Of a stretch of DNA of 19,005 nucleotides, positions 1 to 6,572 are shown piece by piece. The notes under the pieces are model-generated. The model had not been told where the DNA came from and did not search any database. It saw only the letters and a program-made list of their open reading frames with translations. A program made the translations under genes and the position numbers. The stretch comes from Methanomassiliicoccus sp. UBA6 (GTDB lineage Archaea; Thermoplasmatota; Thermoplasmata; Methanomassiliicoccales; Methanomassiliicoccaceae). The DNA lies in contig DAVH01000019.1 in assembly GCA_002508545.1 (NCBI GenBank), positions 13,837-32,841 on the forward strand. The letters are read 5' to 3'. Every line of letters starts with the position of its first letter. Positions within the stretch are counted from its first letter, which is position 1.

Positions 1-353
1 TGACCGCGTTCGCCACCGTAGGCTTCGGGCTGATGCTGTCCTCCCTCGGCTTCTACCTTCGGACCTCCATGGTGGTGGCCAACATCTTCCTGTTCATCGG
101 GCTGCTGTTCTGCGGGGTCAACTTCCCGGTCTCGATGCTGCCGGAGCTACTGCAGCCGGTCGCGTACATCTTCCCCATCACCTACGCGACGGACGCCGCC
201 AGGATGGCGGTGGAGGGAGCTGGCCTGGACACTGTAAGCGGCCTGCTGGGGGCGGAGCTGATCGTCATGGCTGTGGCCATCCTGGTCGGGTACGCCATGA
301 TGTTGGTGTTCGAGCACCTCGCCCGCCGAAAGGGCACCCTGGAGATGTTCTGA
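1..353 (+). CDS. ABC-2 type transporter permease, C-terminal fragment
   Basis: The reading frame is open from base 3 to a TGA at 351-353 and enters from the left edge, so about 116 C-terminal residues are visible and the true start is outside. The fragment is hydrophobic, with a membrane segment near the left edge (VANIFLFIGLLFCGVNFPVS), the stretch ELLQPVAYIFPITYATDA, and a last membrane helix (LIVMAVAILVGYAMMLVF) followed by a short basic tail. The 'P-x-x-L-Q-P-x-A-Y-x-x-P-x-T-Y-A-x-D-A' pattern before the last helix is typical of ABC-2 family permeases (drug, polysaccharide or lipid exporters). The partner ATPase would be expected upstream, outside the window. The substrate cannot be told. 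Confidence 0.8.
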   Translation, partial: TAFATVGFGLMLSSLGFYLRTSMVVANIFLFIGLLFCGVNFPVSMLPELLQPVAYIFPITYATDAARMAVEGAGLDTVSGLLGAELIVMAVAILVGYAMMLVFEHLARRKGTLEMF

Positions 354-621
354 CCGAGGCCGAGCTGCTTGATCACGAGCGCTCGAACTTTCGATATTAA
401 TTTTCTATTTACTTTATATTTTATAACATTATATATGGCATTATCTTTTTTTGTCTGGATGAACTATTATCTTTTTCAATAGTAGTAAATTGTTTATATG
501 GTCGGTACCAAGAAGCTACGTCGTCATGGCGGTTCGGGCCGATGACCTTCCGATCTCGGTATGATAGGCCCCAGCCGAAAGAGCAGGCGAGAACGAGGGT
601 CAACGCAGGAGAGATTCAGCT
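354..621. other. AT-rich intergenic spacer
   Basis: This 268-bp spacer separates the permease fragment from the repeat-protein gene. Bases about 388-500 are strikingly AT-rich compared with the GC-rich surroundings and contain T-runs (for example 446-452) suited to archaeal termination of the upstream gene. A TATA-like box near 493-500 fits the downstream gene. A minus-strand open frame of 60 codons here has no recognisable content and I do not count it as a gene. Confidence 0.6.
491..501 (+). promoter_or_regulatory. Probable TATA box of the repeat-protein gene
   Basis: TGTTTATATGG matches the archaeal box A consensus. A start point about 26 bp downstream would fall near 523, leaving a leader of roughly 100 nt before the ATG at 622. 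This is long beside the other genes here, most of which appear to have 0-15 nt leaders. Other AT-rich boxes near 415-437 could also serve. Confidence 0.45.
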
Positions 622-2190
622 ATGGACGAGCAACGACGAATGGAAGCGCAGAGAAGACTGCAGGATGAGGAACGGGTCCGTCGCATGAGAGAGGGGGGCG
701 AGGAGATGAGGGCCCAGCTCGCGATGGAGGAGGCCCAGCGTTCCAGGGGGGCTGGTGCCGAAAGGGGCTCGGGGCTCACACCTGAAGAGGAGAGGCGCCG
801 CGGGATGGAAAGAGGCGTAGCCCACAGAGGAATGGGAGAGACCCAGCAGGCCCAGATGGCCATGTGGGGCAGGGAAGGCGAGCCTCGCCGGTATGCTGAG
901 GGCGAACGGGAACGGTACGAGGAACTCCCTCTGGAGAGAGCTTCTAGCGGCGAATCCTTCACCTCCGGGCCAAGGATCGGCCAGGGAAGGGAGGAGGAGA
1001 GAGAACGGATGAGGTATGAGCAGGCGCCCACCCTCGCAGGCGAGCAGAGGATGCACGAGCGGGGAGAGAGGCTGGAACGAGCATCGAGCGGAGAGTCGTT
1101 CACCTCCGGCCCTAGCGTCAGCAGAATGCCCGAGCAGAGAGTGGTCGAGCGGGTAAGGTATGAGCAGCCTCCCACCCTCGCGGGCGCGCAAAGGATGCAC
1201 GAGCGGGGTGAGAGACTGGAGCGAGCATCCAGTGGTGAATCCTTCACCTCCGGCCCGAGCGTCAGCAGAATGACAGAACGGAGAGAGGCCGAGCGGGAAA
1301 GGTACGAGCAGGCGCCCAGGCTCGAGCGCGCCTCCAGCGGAGAATACTTCACTTCTGGACCGGCAATACCCGAGAGGGAAGCTGGAGAAAAGAGGGTCGT
1401 GTACGAGAGGACATACCCGGCAGGCACCGGCAGCTCATACAAGCTGCACGGCCCGCCACTGGAGAGGGCCTCCACCGGCGAGTCCTTCACCTCAGGACCA
1501 CGGGAGATAGGCGCCGAAAGGAGAGAGCGGATGGAGCCGTCCGAGAGGACCTATCGTGCAGGAACTGGCAGCATGTATCGGCTTGACCAGCCTCCTCTGG
1601 AGCGGGCGTCGACCGGCGAGTCCTTCACCTCGGGGCCTGAACCGACCGGTCACCCTCCCGCACAGCCCCCTGCCGAATACGGCCGGGAGGAGGCCCCCTC
1701 GCGCCAAGCGCCCACGGAGCGGGTCAAGGGGATGGCCGCTGGCGTTACGACCACGGCCAAGGGAGCGACCCGCGCGGTCTCCGAGAGACTGGGGACGTCC
1801 GAAGGAAGAGAGCAGGTGACCTCTACCGCCGTTTCCAGGGGGAAGGATGTGTCTCACATGGTCACCGAGAAGGCCAGGGAGTTCGGCGAGAGCAACCGGG
1901 CCGAGGACGTGGCCGCCCGCGCCGGCGAGACCATCGGAAAAGTGCTTCGGAAGACCATCTCCGTGGCCAAGGGAATGAGCTCCGGCCTCAAGAGGGGAAT
2001 GGGCGAGTCCGAGGAGAGGCGCGAGGGCATGGAGTACCGCGAGACCTCTGAGGTGGAGCGGGGCAGGATCGAGGAAAGGGAGGTCCCGCGCAGGGAGCAC
2101 GAGACGGTCCAGAAAGAATCCACCACCCGGGAGTACCCCGAGGGGGAGGAGCGGAGGTACAAGGAGGTCCGCCGCAAAGAGAATGAGTAG
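622..2190 (+). CDS. Arg/Glu-rich repeat protein with six LERAS[S/T]GE[S/Y]FTSGP motifs, unknown function
   Basis: A 522-aa protein I do not recognise. ATG 622 follows a good ribosome site (GGAGAG at 608-613, 8-nt spacer). Residues 1-100 are a charged, probably helical or disordered segment rich in R, E, M and Q. Residues 104-339 carry six copies of a 14-residue motif at 104, 151, 199, 234, 280 and 326, with spacings of 47, 48, 35, 46 and 46. The linkers also repeat: copies 1-2 are followed by YEQ[A/P]PTLAG..QRMHERGER, copies 4-5 by ERTY.AGTGS.Y[K/R]L. Residues 365-462 form an amphipathic, Ala/Lys/Thr-rich LEA-like segment, and the tail to 522 is again highly charged. There is no signal peptide, membrane helix or cysteine. 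It has its own promoter and terminator, so it is probably monocistronic. Scaffold, nucleic-acid-binding or stress-protectant roles are only guesses. Confidence 0.8.
   Translation: MDEQRRMEAQRRLQDEERVRRMREGGEEMRAQLAMEEAQRSRGAGAERGSGLTPEEERRRGMERGVAHRGMGETQQAQMAMWGREGEPRRYAEGERERYEELPLERASSGESFTSGPRIGQGREEERERMRYEQAPTLAGEQRMHERGERLERASSGESFTSGPSVSRMPEQRVVERVRYEQPPTLAGAQRMHERGERLERASSGESFTSGPSVSRMTERREAERERYEQAPRLERASSGEYFTSGPAIPEREAGEKRVVYERTYPAGTGSSYKLHGPPLERASTGESFTSGPREIGAERRERMEPSERTYRAGTGSMYRLDQPPLERASTGESFTSGPEPTGHPPAQPPAEYGREEAPSRQAPTERVKGMAAGVTTTAKGATRAVSERLGTSEGREQVTSTAVSRGKDVSHMVTEKAREFGESNRAEDVAARAGETIGKVLRKTISVAKGMSSGLKRGMGESEERREGMEYRETSEVERGRIEEREVPRREHETVQKESTTREYPEGEERRYKEVRRKENE
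931..1638 (+). repeat. Six imperfect 42-bp coding repeats (14-residue motif)
   Basis: Copies lie at 931-972, 1072-1113, 1216-1257, 1321-1362, 1459-1500 and 1597-1638. The peptide is almost invariant (S or T at position 6, S or Y at position 9), while the DNA differs at many third positions. For example, the Arg codon is AGA, CGA, CGC, AGG or CGG, and the closing Pro codon is CCA, CCT or CCG. This points to old duplications held by protein-level selection rather than a recent slippage array. Array length changes would be in units of about 140 bp including the linker. Confidence 0.9.
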
Positions 2191-2221
2191 GCGAGGGGCT
2201 CCCCTCGCCCGTACTTTTTTT
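2191..2221. terminator. Hairpin plus T-tract terminator between convergent genes
   Basis: An 8-bp perfect inverted repeat, GCGAGGGG (2191-2198) and CCCCTCGC (2201-2208), begins immediately after the TAG of the repeat gene and is followed by seven T (2215-2221). The T-run merges into the stop codon of the minus-strand pyrophosphatase gene (TAA at 2222-2220). The arrangement would stop plus-strand transcription strongly. On the minus strand only the hairpin applies. Confidence 0.75.
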
Positions 2222-2759
2222 ATTCAAAATTGCGCTTGAACAGGTCCATCCCGTTGAGGATGCACTCCAGCCCCGACTTCTTCCCTTCCCAGCCGAGGAC
2301 CTCGGTGTTCTTACCCTCCTCGAGGCGCTTGTAGGTCCGGAAGAACTCCGCGATCTCCTCGAGGTAGTGGGTAGGCAGGTCGCTGAGGTCGTGGTATTCC
2401 CGGTTCCGGGGGTCCCTGGTCGCGGCGCACAGGACCTTGTCGTCAGCTCCCTTCTCATCCCTCATGCGCAGGACGCCGATGGGCCTCGCTTCGACGATGC
2501 AGCCGGTGAAAGTGGGTTCGGACATGACGACCATGGCGTCGATGGCGTCCCCGTCCTCGTAGAACGTCCGGGGGACCATCCCGTACTCGAGCGGGAAGAC
2601 CACGCTGGAGTGCAACACGCGGTCCAGCACGATCGCGTCATAGTCCTTGGATACTTCATACTTGTTCTTGCTGCCCTTCGGGGTCTCCACGATAACATTG
2701 ATGATGTTAGGGGGGTCCCTACCTACCGGCAGTTCCTTCCACATTGTCATTTTGCTCAC
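2220..2759 (-). CDS. ppa: Inorganic pyrophosphatase, family I
   Basis: A soluble cytoplasmic enzyme that hydrolyses pyrophosphate to two phosphates, pulling tRNA charging and nucleic acid synthesis forward. The 179 aa match the usual archaeal length. Visible family features are ETPKGSKNKYE (25-35), FPLEYGMVP (55-63), the metal-binding signature DGDAIDAMV (69-77, with Ala where Pro is commonest) and DEKGADDKVL (101-110). The open frame begins with GTG at 2759; ATG codons at 2750 (residue 4) and 2744 (residue 6) are alternatives. None has a strong ribosome site, and a weak TATA-like stretch at 2784-2797 would start transcription near 2764, so a nearly leaderless message is likely. It is convergent with the repeat-protein gene. 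Confidence 0.95.
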   Translation of the reverse strand: MSKMTMWKELPVGRDPPNIINVIVETPKGSKNKYEVSKDYDAIVLDRVLHSSVVFPLEYGMVPRTFYEDGDAIDAMVVMSEPTFTGCIVEARPIGVLRMRDEKGADDKVLCAATRDPRNREYHDLSDLPTHYLEEIAEFFRTYKRLEEGKNTEVLGWEGKKSGLECILNGMDLFKRNFE

Positions 2760-3101
2760 TCAGCCTGGGGACCATCCATCTGCGATTTAACTTTATGCGT
2801 GCGGGAAGTCCCCTGCGAAAGCGGGGGACCGAGCATCGTGTAGTGCACTTTCGATCATCTCTCCGAGCGAGGGTCCTCCGATCGCGTAAGGTCCGGCGGG
2901 ACCGGGGTCCACGCTTGACTGGCATCATGCAAGGCCTCTTCGGAGGACATGATAGATTTTGCGGAAAGCTCCGCCTGCCGGGGCGGGGCGGCGCGCCGAT
3001 CTCCTCGACCACCCTGCTCGCTAGCGGACTGATCGCAAGGGAGGCGGACCTGCACTATTACGTAAAACACACGCGCCGATTCTTGGTATCGGTCAGGCAG
3101 G
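2760..3101. other. Gene-free region upstream of ppa, contains first copy of the GAAA-hairpin element
   Basis: These 342 bp hold no convincing coding frame. Besides the weak ppa promoter (2784-2797), the region contains the hairpin element at 2800-2835. Weaker similarity to the region after hisS continues rightward: a block beginning ACGCTTG at 2911 and one ending CTCCGCC at 2969-2975. The rest is GC-rich (for example 2971-2998) and contains short stems such as GCGGA/TCCGC at 2961-2974. A structured RNA read on the plus strand toward secG is plausible. I recognise neither RNase P RNA nor SRP RNA in it. Confidence 0.5.
2800..2835 (+). repeat. GAAA-tetraloop hairpin element, copy 1
   Basis: This 36-nt block matches 14977-15012 at 31 of 36 positions without gaps. 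On the plus strand, GTCCCCTGC (2808-2816) pairs with GCGGGGGAC (2821-2829) around a GAAA loop, giving 9 bp including one T-G pair. An outer TGC/GCA pair closes it. The GNRA-type loop appears only on the plus strand, which suggests a plus-strand RNA. Confidence 0.6.
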
Positions 3102-3272
3102 TCACATCGGCCAGATGACCTTGGCCAAGGACACGATGACGACCAGGGCGATGATGGCGCCCACGACGTACCAGGGCTTAAACACCGGTCCCTTCTCGGC
3201 CTCAGTGTCAAAGTATCGGATCAGGCCGGCAGCGGACTGGAATCCCGTGCTCTTCTTGCTCTTTGGGGGCAT
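3102..3272 (-). CDS. secG: Preprotein translocase subunit Sec61-beta (SecG-type)
   Basis: A 56-aa gene that is easy to miss because of its size. It reads MPPKSKKSTGFQSAAGLIRY, then FDTEAEKGPVFKPWYVVGAI, then a single C-terminal membrane helix (IALVVIVSLAKVI) ending WPM. The Lys/Ser-rich N-terminus, the 'AGLIRYFDTE..GP.FKP' core and the one-helix tail anchor are characteristic of archaeal Sec61-beta, the small third subunit of the SecYE-beta protein-conducting channel. ATG at 3272 has no strong ribosome site. A TATA box at 3301-3313 predicts a leader of about 9 nt. It lies 51 bp downstream of the 120-aa gene on the same strand, and the promoter sits in that gap, so it is probably transcribed independently. 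Confidence 0.93.
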   Translation of the reverse strand: MPPKSKKSTGFQSAAGLIRYFDTEAEKGPVFKPWYVVGAIIALVVIVSLAKVIWPM

Positions 3273-3300
3273 ATGCTCGAGCCTTCAGAAACGCTCGATG

Positions 3301-3313
3301 TATTAAATATTTT
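3301..3313 (-). promoter_or_regulatory. TATA box of the Sec61-beta gene
   Basis: On the minus strand this reads AAAATATTTAATA, centred about 35 bp before the ATG at 3272. The predicted start point is near 3281. Confidence 0.5.
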
Positions 3314-3323
3314 GAGGTTAGCT

Positions 3324-3680
3324 TCAGACGAGCACGGGACGATATCCCAGCTCCTCATCGTAGCCGATTACCACCAGCCGGTCCGGCCCCTTGATCCGCT
3401 TGAGCATGGACTTCTCCTGCTCGACGTCCTTCCGCGGTACAATGATGCCGAGCTTGATTCCCTGCCCCAGCACGTCGTAGTACTCGTTGCACCTCCTCGG
3501 ATGCATGATCGACCGCTTCGATTCGATGAAGTCGGTCTCTAGGATCCTATCGTGCAATCGCACCGATACGATCGCCCGGTCCTCAAGCAGCTCCTGGGTC
3601 ACCAATCCTTCCGGGCAGTGCTCCTGGAGCTCCTTGGCCCTCATTATCGCTATGTTCTTGATCATCGGATGGGTCGACAT
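3324..3680 (-). CDS. Uncharacterised 118-120 aa protein
   Basis: Not recognised. The frame opens with GTG at 3686 (120 aa); ATG at 3680 (third codon, giving MSTHPM) is my preferred start, and ATG at residue 8 is also possible. There is no signal peptide or membrane helix. Using the GTG numbering, residues 1-37 look helical (IKNIAIMRAKELQEHCPEGLV), followed by a strand-rich middle, AIVSVRLHDRILETDFIESK, and a C-terminal IKGPDRLVVIGYDEELGYRP. The D52-x2-E55-x-K57 spacing is reminiscent of a PD-(D/E)xK nuclease core, but that pattern is short and common, so I do not assign a nuclease. It is divergent from lysS and upstream of secG. Its upstream sequence has only a weak TATA-like GGCATAA. Confidence 0.65.
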   Translation of the reverse strand: MSTHPMIKNIAIMRAKELQEHCPEGLVTQELLEDRAIVSVRLHDRILETDFIESKRSIMHPRRCNEYYDVLGQGIKLGIIVPRKDVEQEKSMLKRIKGPDRLVVIGYDEELGYRPVLV

Positions 3681-3769
3681 AAACACTTACTAAGTCTCAA
3701 GGGGGTTATGCCATTTTCCCCAGTTCCTTCACATTTGTTGGCGCACCGCCCATGCCCGAGCCACGGATT

Positions 3770-3780
3770 ACTTTATTTAG
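3770..3780 (+). promoter_or_regulatory. TATA box of lysS
   Basis: ACTTTATTTAG centred about 36 bp before the lysS ATG predicts a start near 3801 and a leader of about 10 nt with no ribosome site, consistent with near-leaderless translation. Confidence 0.5.
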
Positions 3781-3810
3781 AGCGCTGTAATTAGGCGGTA
3801 TGTAGATATC

Positions 3811-5355
3811 ATGCACTGGGCAGACGTTGAGGCTAACGCTCTTCTGGAAAAGGGAAAGACCCATCTCATCAACACCGGCATCACTCCGTCGGGCACCCTG
3901 CACGTGGGCACGCTGAGGGAGGCGATCACCGCGGAGGCGGTAAGGAAGGCTCTCGCCAAGAAGGAGGCGAACGTCCGCATGATCTACCTCGTCGACTCCT
4001 GGGACCCGCTTCGCAAGAGGTACCCGTTCCTGCCGGAGAGCTTCGAGGCCGAGGTCGGCCGCCCCCTGGCATACATCCCCTGCCCCTGCGGGGAGCACAA
4101 GAGCTATGCCCAGCATTACATCCAGCCGTTCCTCGACTCGATCAAGGAGCTGGGCATTCACTGCGACGTTCTGTGGACCCACGAGCAGTACGAGCAGGGC
4201 AAGTTCGCCGAGGTCATCGACACCGCCATCACCAAGAAGGACCTGGTGATGCAGATCCTCAAGGAAGTGTCTGGAAGGGACGTCCCCAAGAACTTCTATC
4301 CGTACACTCCCAGGTGCGAGAACTGCGGTCGCCTGACCCAGGCCAAGGTGGAAGGATACGAGTTCCCGTACGTTTCGTACACCTGCGCCTGCGGTTATTC
4401 CGGGAAGGCAGATATCCGCAAGGCGGACGGTAAGATGCCCTGGCGGGTCGAGTGGGCCGCCAAGTGGAAGGTCTTCGGCGTCACCTGCGAGCCGTTCGGC
4501 AAGGACCACGCCGCCGCGGGAGGCTCGTACGACACCGGTGTCCGCCTCGCGAAGGAGGTCTTCGGCATCGATCCCCCGCATCCGATCCCCTACGAGTTCG
4601 TGCAGCTGAAGGGCAAGGGCCAGATGCACAAGTCCACCGGTTCCACGGTTACCGGCGTGGACGCGCTGCGCATCACCCCGGCGTCGGTGATGAACTACAT
4701 CATTCTCCGCGTGAATCCCAACCGGCACATCGACTACGACGCCGGCCTGGGCATCCTGGACATGGTCGATGAGTACGACCGGGTGGAGAACATGTACTAC
4801 TGCGGAGGATGCGAGGAGAGGGACAAGGACCTGCTGCGCGCCTACGAGCTGTCGCAGCCCGAGGGCCCGCGCTCCAAGCTGCCCCTGCAGGTGCCGTATC
4901 GTCACTTGGTATCGCTCGTCCAGATCACTGACGGGTTCGAGGGCGTGCTGTCGGTGCTGAGGCGAATGGGCGCAGTGGACGACTCCGTCTCCCCGGAGGA
5001 CATGGGGATCCTGAAGCAGAGGGTGGACTGCGTCCGCTACTGGCTGGACTCCTTCGCTCCGGACGAGGTTAAATTCGCGGTCTGCAAAACCATGCCCGCC
5101 TGCGAGCTCACGGAACAGGAGAAGCAGTTCCTCCGGGACCTCCTGGTGGCGATAGAGGGCGTGGAGTGGAAGGGCGAGAAGATCCACGATGCCATGTACG
5201 GTTGCGCCAAAGCGGCGACCATCGGCGCCCGGGGCGGGTTCCAGACCCTGTACCGCATCTTCTGCGACCAGAGGCAGGGCCCGAGGCTCGGCTTCTTCCT
5301 CTCGACCTTGGACCGGGACTTCGTGCTCCGCAGGATCAGAGAGGGAGCACAGTAA
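3811..5355 (+). CDS. lysS: Lysyl-tRNA synthetase, class I
   Basis: Charges tRNA-Lys with lysine. The 514-aa protein is the class I (archaeal/spirochaete) form, not the class II bacterial LysU type. The N-terminal catalytic domain shows the HIGH-equivalent in TPSGTLHVGTLREA (25-38, HVGT at 31-34), and a KMSKS-equivalent in GKGQMHKSTGS (about 268-278). Cysteine pairs that may bind zinc are CPCGEHK, CENCGRL and CACGYSG in the insert and YYCGGCEE later. The C-terminal third is the helical anticodon-binding part and ends with STLDRDFVLRRIREGAQ. ATG 3811 gives the expected MHWADV start; an upstream ATG at 3800 is immediately followed by TAG. The gene is convergent with top6A and divergent from the 120-aa gene. 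Confidence 0.96.
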   Translation: MHWADVEANALLEKGKTHLINTGITPSGTLHVGTLREAITAEAVRKALAKKEANVRMIYLVDSWDPLRKRYPFLPESFEAEVGRPLAYIPCPCGEHKSYAQHYIQPFLDSIKELGIHCDVLWTHEQYEQGKFAEVIDTAITKKDLVMQILKEVSGRDVPKNFYPYTPRCENCGRLTQAKVEGYEFPYVSYTCACGYSGKADIRKADGKMPWRVEWAAKWKVFGVTCEPFGKDHAAAGGSYDTGVRLAKEVFGIDPPHPIPYEFVQLKGKGQMHKSTGSTVTGVDALRITPASVMNYIILRVNPNRHIDYDAGLGILDMVDEYDRVENMYYCGGCEERDKDLLRAYELSQPEGPRSKLPLQVPYRHLVSLVQITDGFEGVLSVLRRMGAVDDSVSPEDMGILKQRVDCVRYWLDSFAPDEVKFAVCKTMPACELTEQEKQFLRDLLVAIEGVEWKGEKIHDAMYGCAKAATIGARGGFQTLYRIFCDQRQGPRLGFFLSTLDRDFVLRRIREGAQ

Positions 5356-5406
5356 TATAACGGACCGGGGCGCCCCCCCCCGGAAGAGAGGACCGCGACC
5401 TACGCT

Positions 5407-5452
5407 CTCACCGATAAAGGGACGAGCGCGATAGGCCGCGCCGGTCGGTGAG
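5407..5452. other. Inverted repeat between convergent lysS and top6A
   Basis: CTCACCG (5407-5413) pairs perfectly with CGGTGAG (5446-5452), and inside it GCGCG (5426-5430) pairs with CGCGC (5437-5441). The 113-bp gap also holds a short CCGGGG/CCCCGG-type stem at about 5365-5382 with a run of ten C. No T-tract follows either structure, so a terminator role is only possible. Confidence 0.4.
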
Positions 5453-5468
5453 GGCCGAGTCACCGGGC

Positions 5469-6572
5469 CTACTTCTTCATCAGCCCGAGCTCGTTGAGCT
5501 TGTCCGGCAGGTAGGTATCGGTGACATAGTCCAGGCCGTACTTGGCCAGCCCCTGCTGTTCGGCCTTCCGGCCGAGCTTCAGCATGAGGTCGATCTCGCC
5601 CTTCCAGAAGTCGGTGTTGAACCTGGGGTCCTTCAGCTCGGCGTTCAGCGCCCGCACGTCCATGTCCGAGAGCTTGTCCGTCGGAAGGTTGTAGTTCTCG
5701 ATGTCCGAGGCGGTGATGCCGATGTACTCCGCCGTCGGAGTCGCCAGGTACTCGGAGAGGTGCGCGGTCTTGATGGCGCCGTACGCAACGGAAGCGTAAA
5801 TGCGGAACGACCACGGGTCACCGTCGGTGAACACGATGACCGGGAGGTGCAGCTCCTCGTTGAGCCTCTTGATGAACCTCCTGGTGGACCGGGCCGGCTG
5901 CCCCTTGAGGTGAACGAGCAGGGCATTGAAGTTCTCGTCGAAGCGGTTCTCCACCAGCCGGTCGAACATACCGCCGGTCTCGATGGCCACCACGAACTTC
6001 GCCGAGGAGCTCTTCAGCTCGATCTTCTCCTTCTCCACGTTGTACGGGATGCCATATCCGGAGTCGCCGACGTCGTCGCGGCAGTTCATCGCCTTCCGCT
6101 TGCCCTTGCGGTCCGTCTCCACGATGTTGATGTCCCCCATGACCCTTGCCCCGTCCTCCTCGGGACGGAGCTTGAAGTCCTCCCTCAGGCACTGGGTGAC
6201 GATCTCCAGGTCCTCGGCAAGGAGGTTCGACTCGTCCTGGGAGTGGAACTTGGCCTTCCCCCACCCCTCGGAGATGTAGTACGCCTCTCTGAGCGTCGAG
6301 GACTTGTTCGTCTCGATCATGTCCTGGATGAGCTCCAGCATGTACGAGGTCCGGAGCAGCATCATGGCACCCTTGACCTTCTTGGCGGAGCGGGCCCCCT
6401 TGAGGTTGCCGTACTTCCAGACGTTGCTGCGGGTGTCGAACTTGATGTTGGCCTTGGTCCTCAGGGGCAGGACCATCTTGGGCACCTGCCCCTTGTCCAG
6501 CTGGTCGTAGATCGACTCGGATATGGAATAGAGCCGCTTTATGGCCTCAGTGTTGCGTTGATTACTCATCAT
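5469..6572 (-). CDS. top6A: DNA topoisomerase VI subunit A
   Basis: The DNA-cleaving subunit of the type IIB topoisomerase that decatenates and relaxes DNA in archaea, related to Spo11. 367 aa is the normal length. The winged-helix (5Y-CAP) domain carries STLREAYYISE with the Tyr98-Tyr99 pair; Tyr99 aligns with the Spo11 catalytic tyrosine. The Toprim domain shows VVAIETGG (Glu198) and VIVFTDGDPWSFR (Asp250, Asp252), the Mg2+-binding acidic residues. Two consecutive ATGs (6572 and 6569) follow a strong ribosome site, GGGAGAGGAG, at 6586-6577. The start overlaps the end of top6B by 8-11 bp, so the two are translationally coupled. The gene ends with TAG at 5471-5469. Confidence 0.97.
   Translation of the reverse strand: MMSNQRNTEAIKRLYSISESIYDQLDKGQVPKMVLPLRTKANIKFDTRSNVWKYGNLKGARSAKKVKGAMMLLRTSYMLELIQDMIETNKSSTLREAYYISEGWGKAKFHSQDESNLLAEDLEIVTQCLREDFKLRPEEDGARVMGDINIVETDRKGKRKAMNCRDDVGDSGYGIPYNVEKEKIELKSSSAKFVVAIETGGMFDRLVENRFDENFNALLVHLKGQPARSTRRFIKRLNEELHLPVIVFTDGDPWSFRIYASVAYGAIKTAHLSEYLATPTAEYIGITASDIENYNLPTDKLSDMDVRALNAELKDPRFNTDFWKGEIDLMLKLGRKAEQQGLAKYGLDYVTDTYLPDKLNELGLMKK

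Noticed and set aside
421..603. 60-codon minus-strand frame in the AT-rich spacer
   Set aside because: It overlaps the repeat-gene promoter, has no recognisable motif and a biased composition.
600..1490. Long minus-strand open frame (296 codons) opposite the repeat gene
   Set aside because: It mirrors the plus-strand repeats in a GC-rich antisense frame, has no ribosome site or promoter, and the synonymous variation pattern fits the plus-strand protein.
2800..3100. RNase P RNA suggested by GGGAAGTCC near the start
   Set aside because: The universal GAGGAAAGTCC core and the ACAGAA-type partner are missing, and the second copy at 14977 does not keep even the partial match.
3115..3306. 63-codon plus-strand frame
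   Set aside because: It is antisense to Sec61-beta, which has clear family features on the other strand.
3706..5814. 702-codon minus-strand open frame spanning lysS and the end of top6A
   Set aside because: It is antisense to a certain gene and shows low-complexity composition typical of GC-rich shadow frames. Similar shadows occur over top6B, hisS and the ABC operon.
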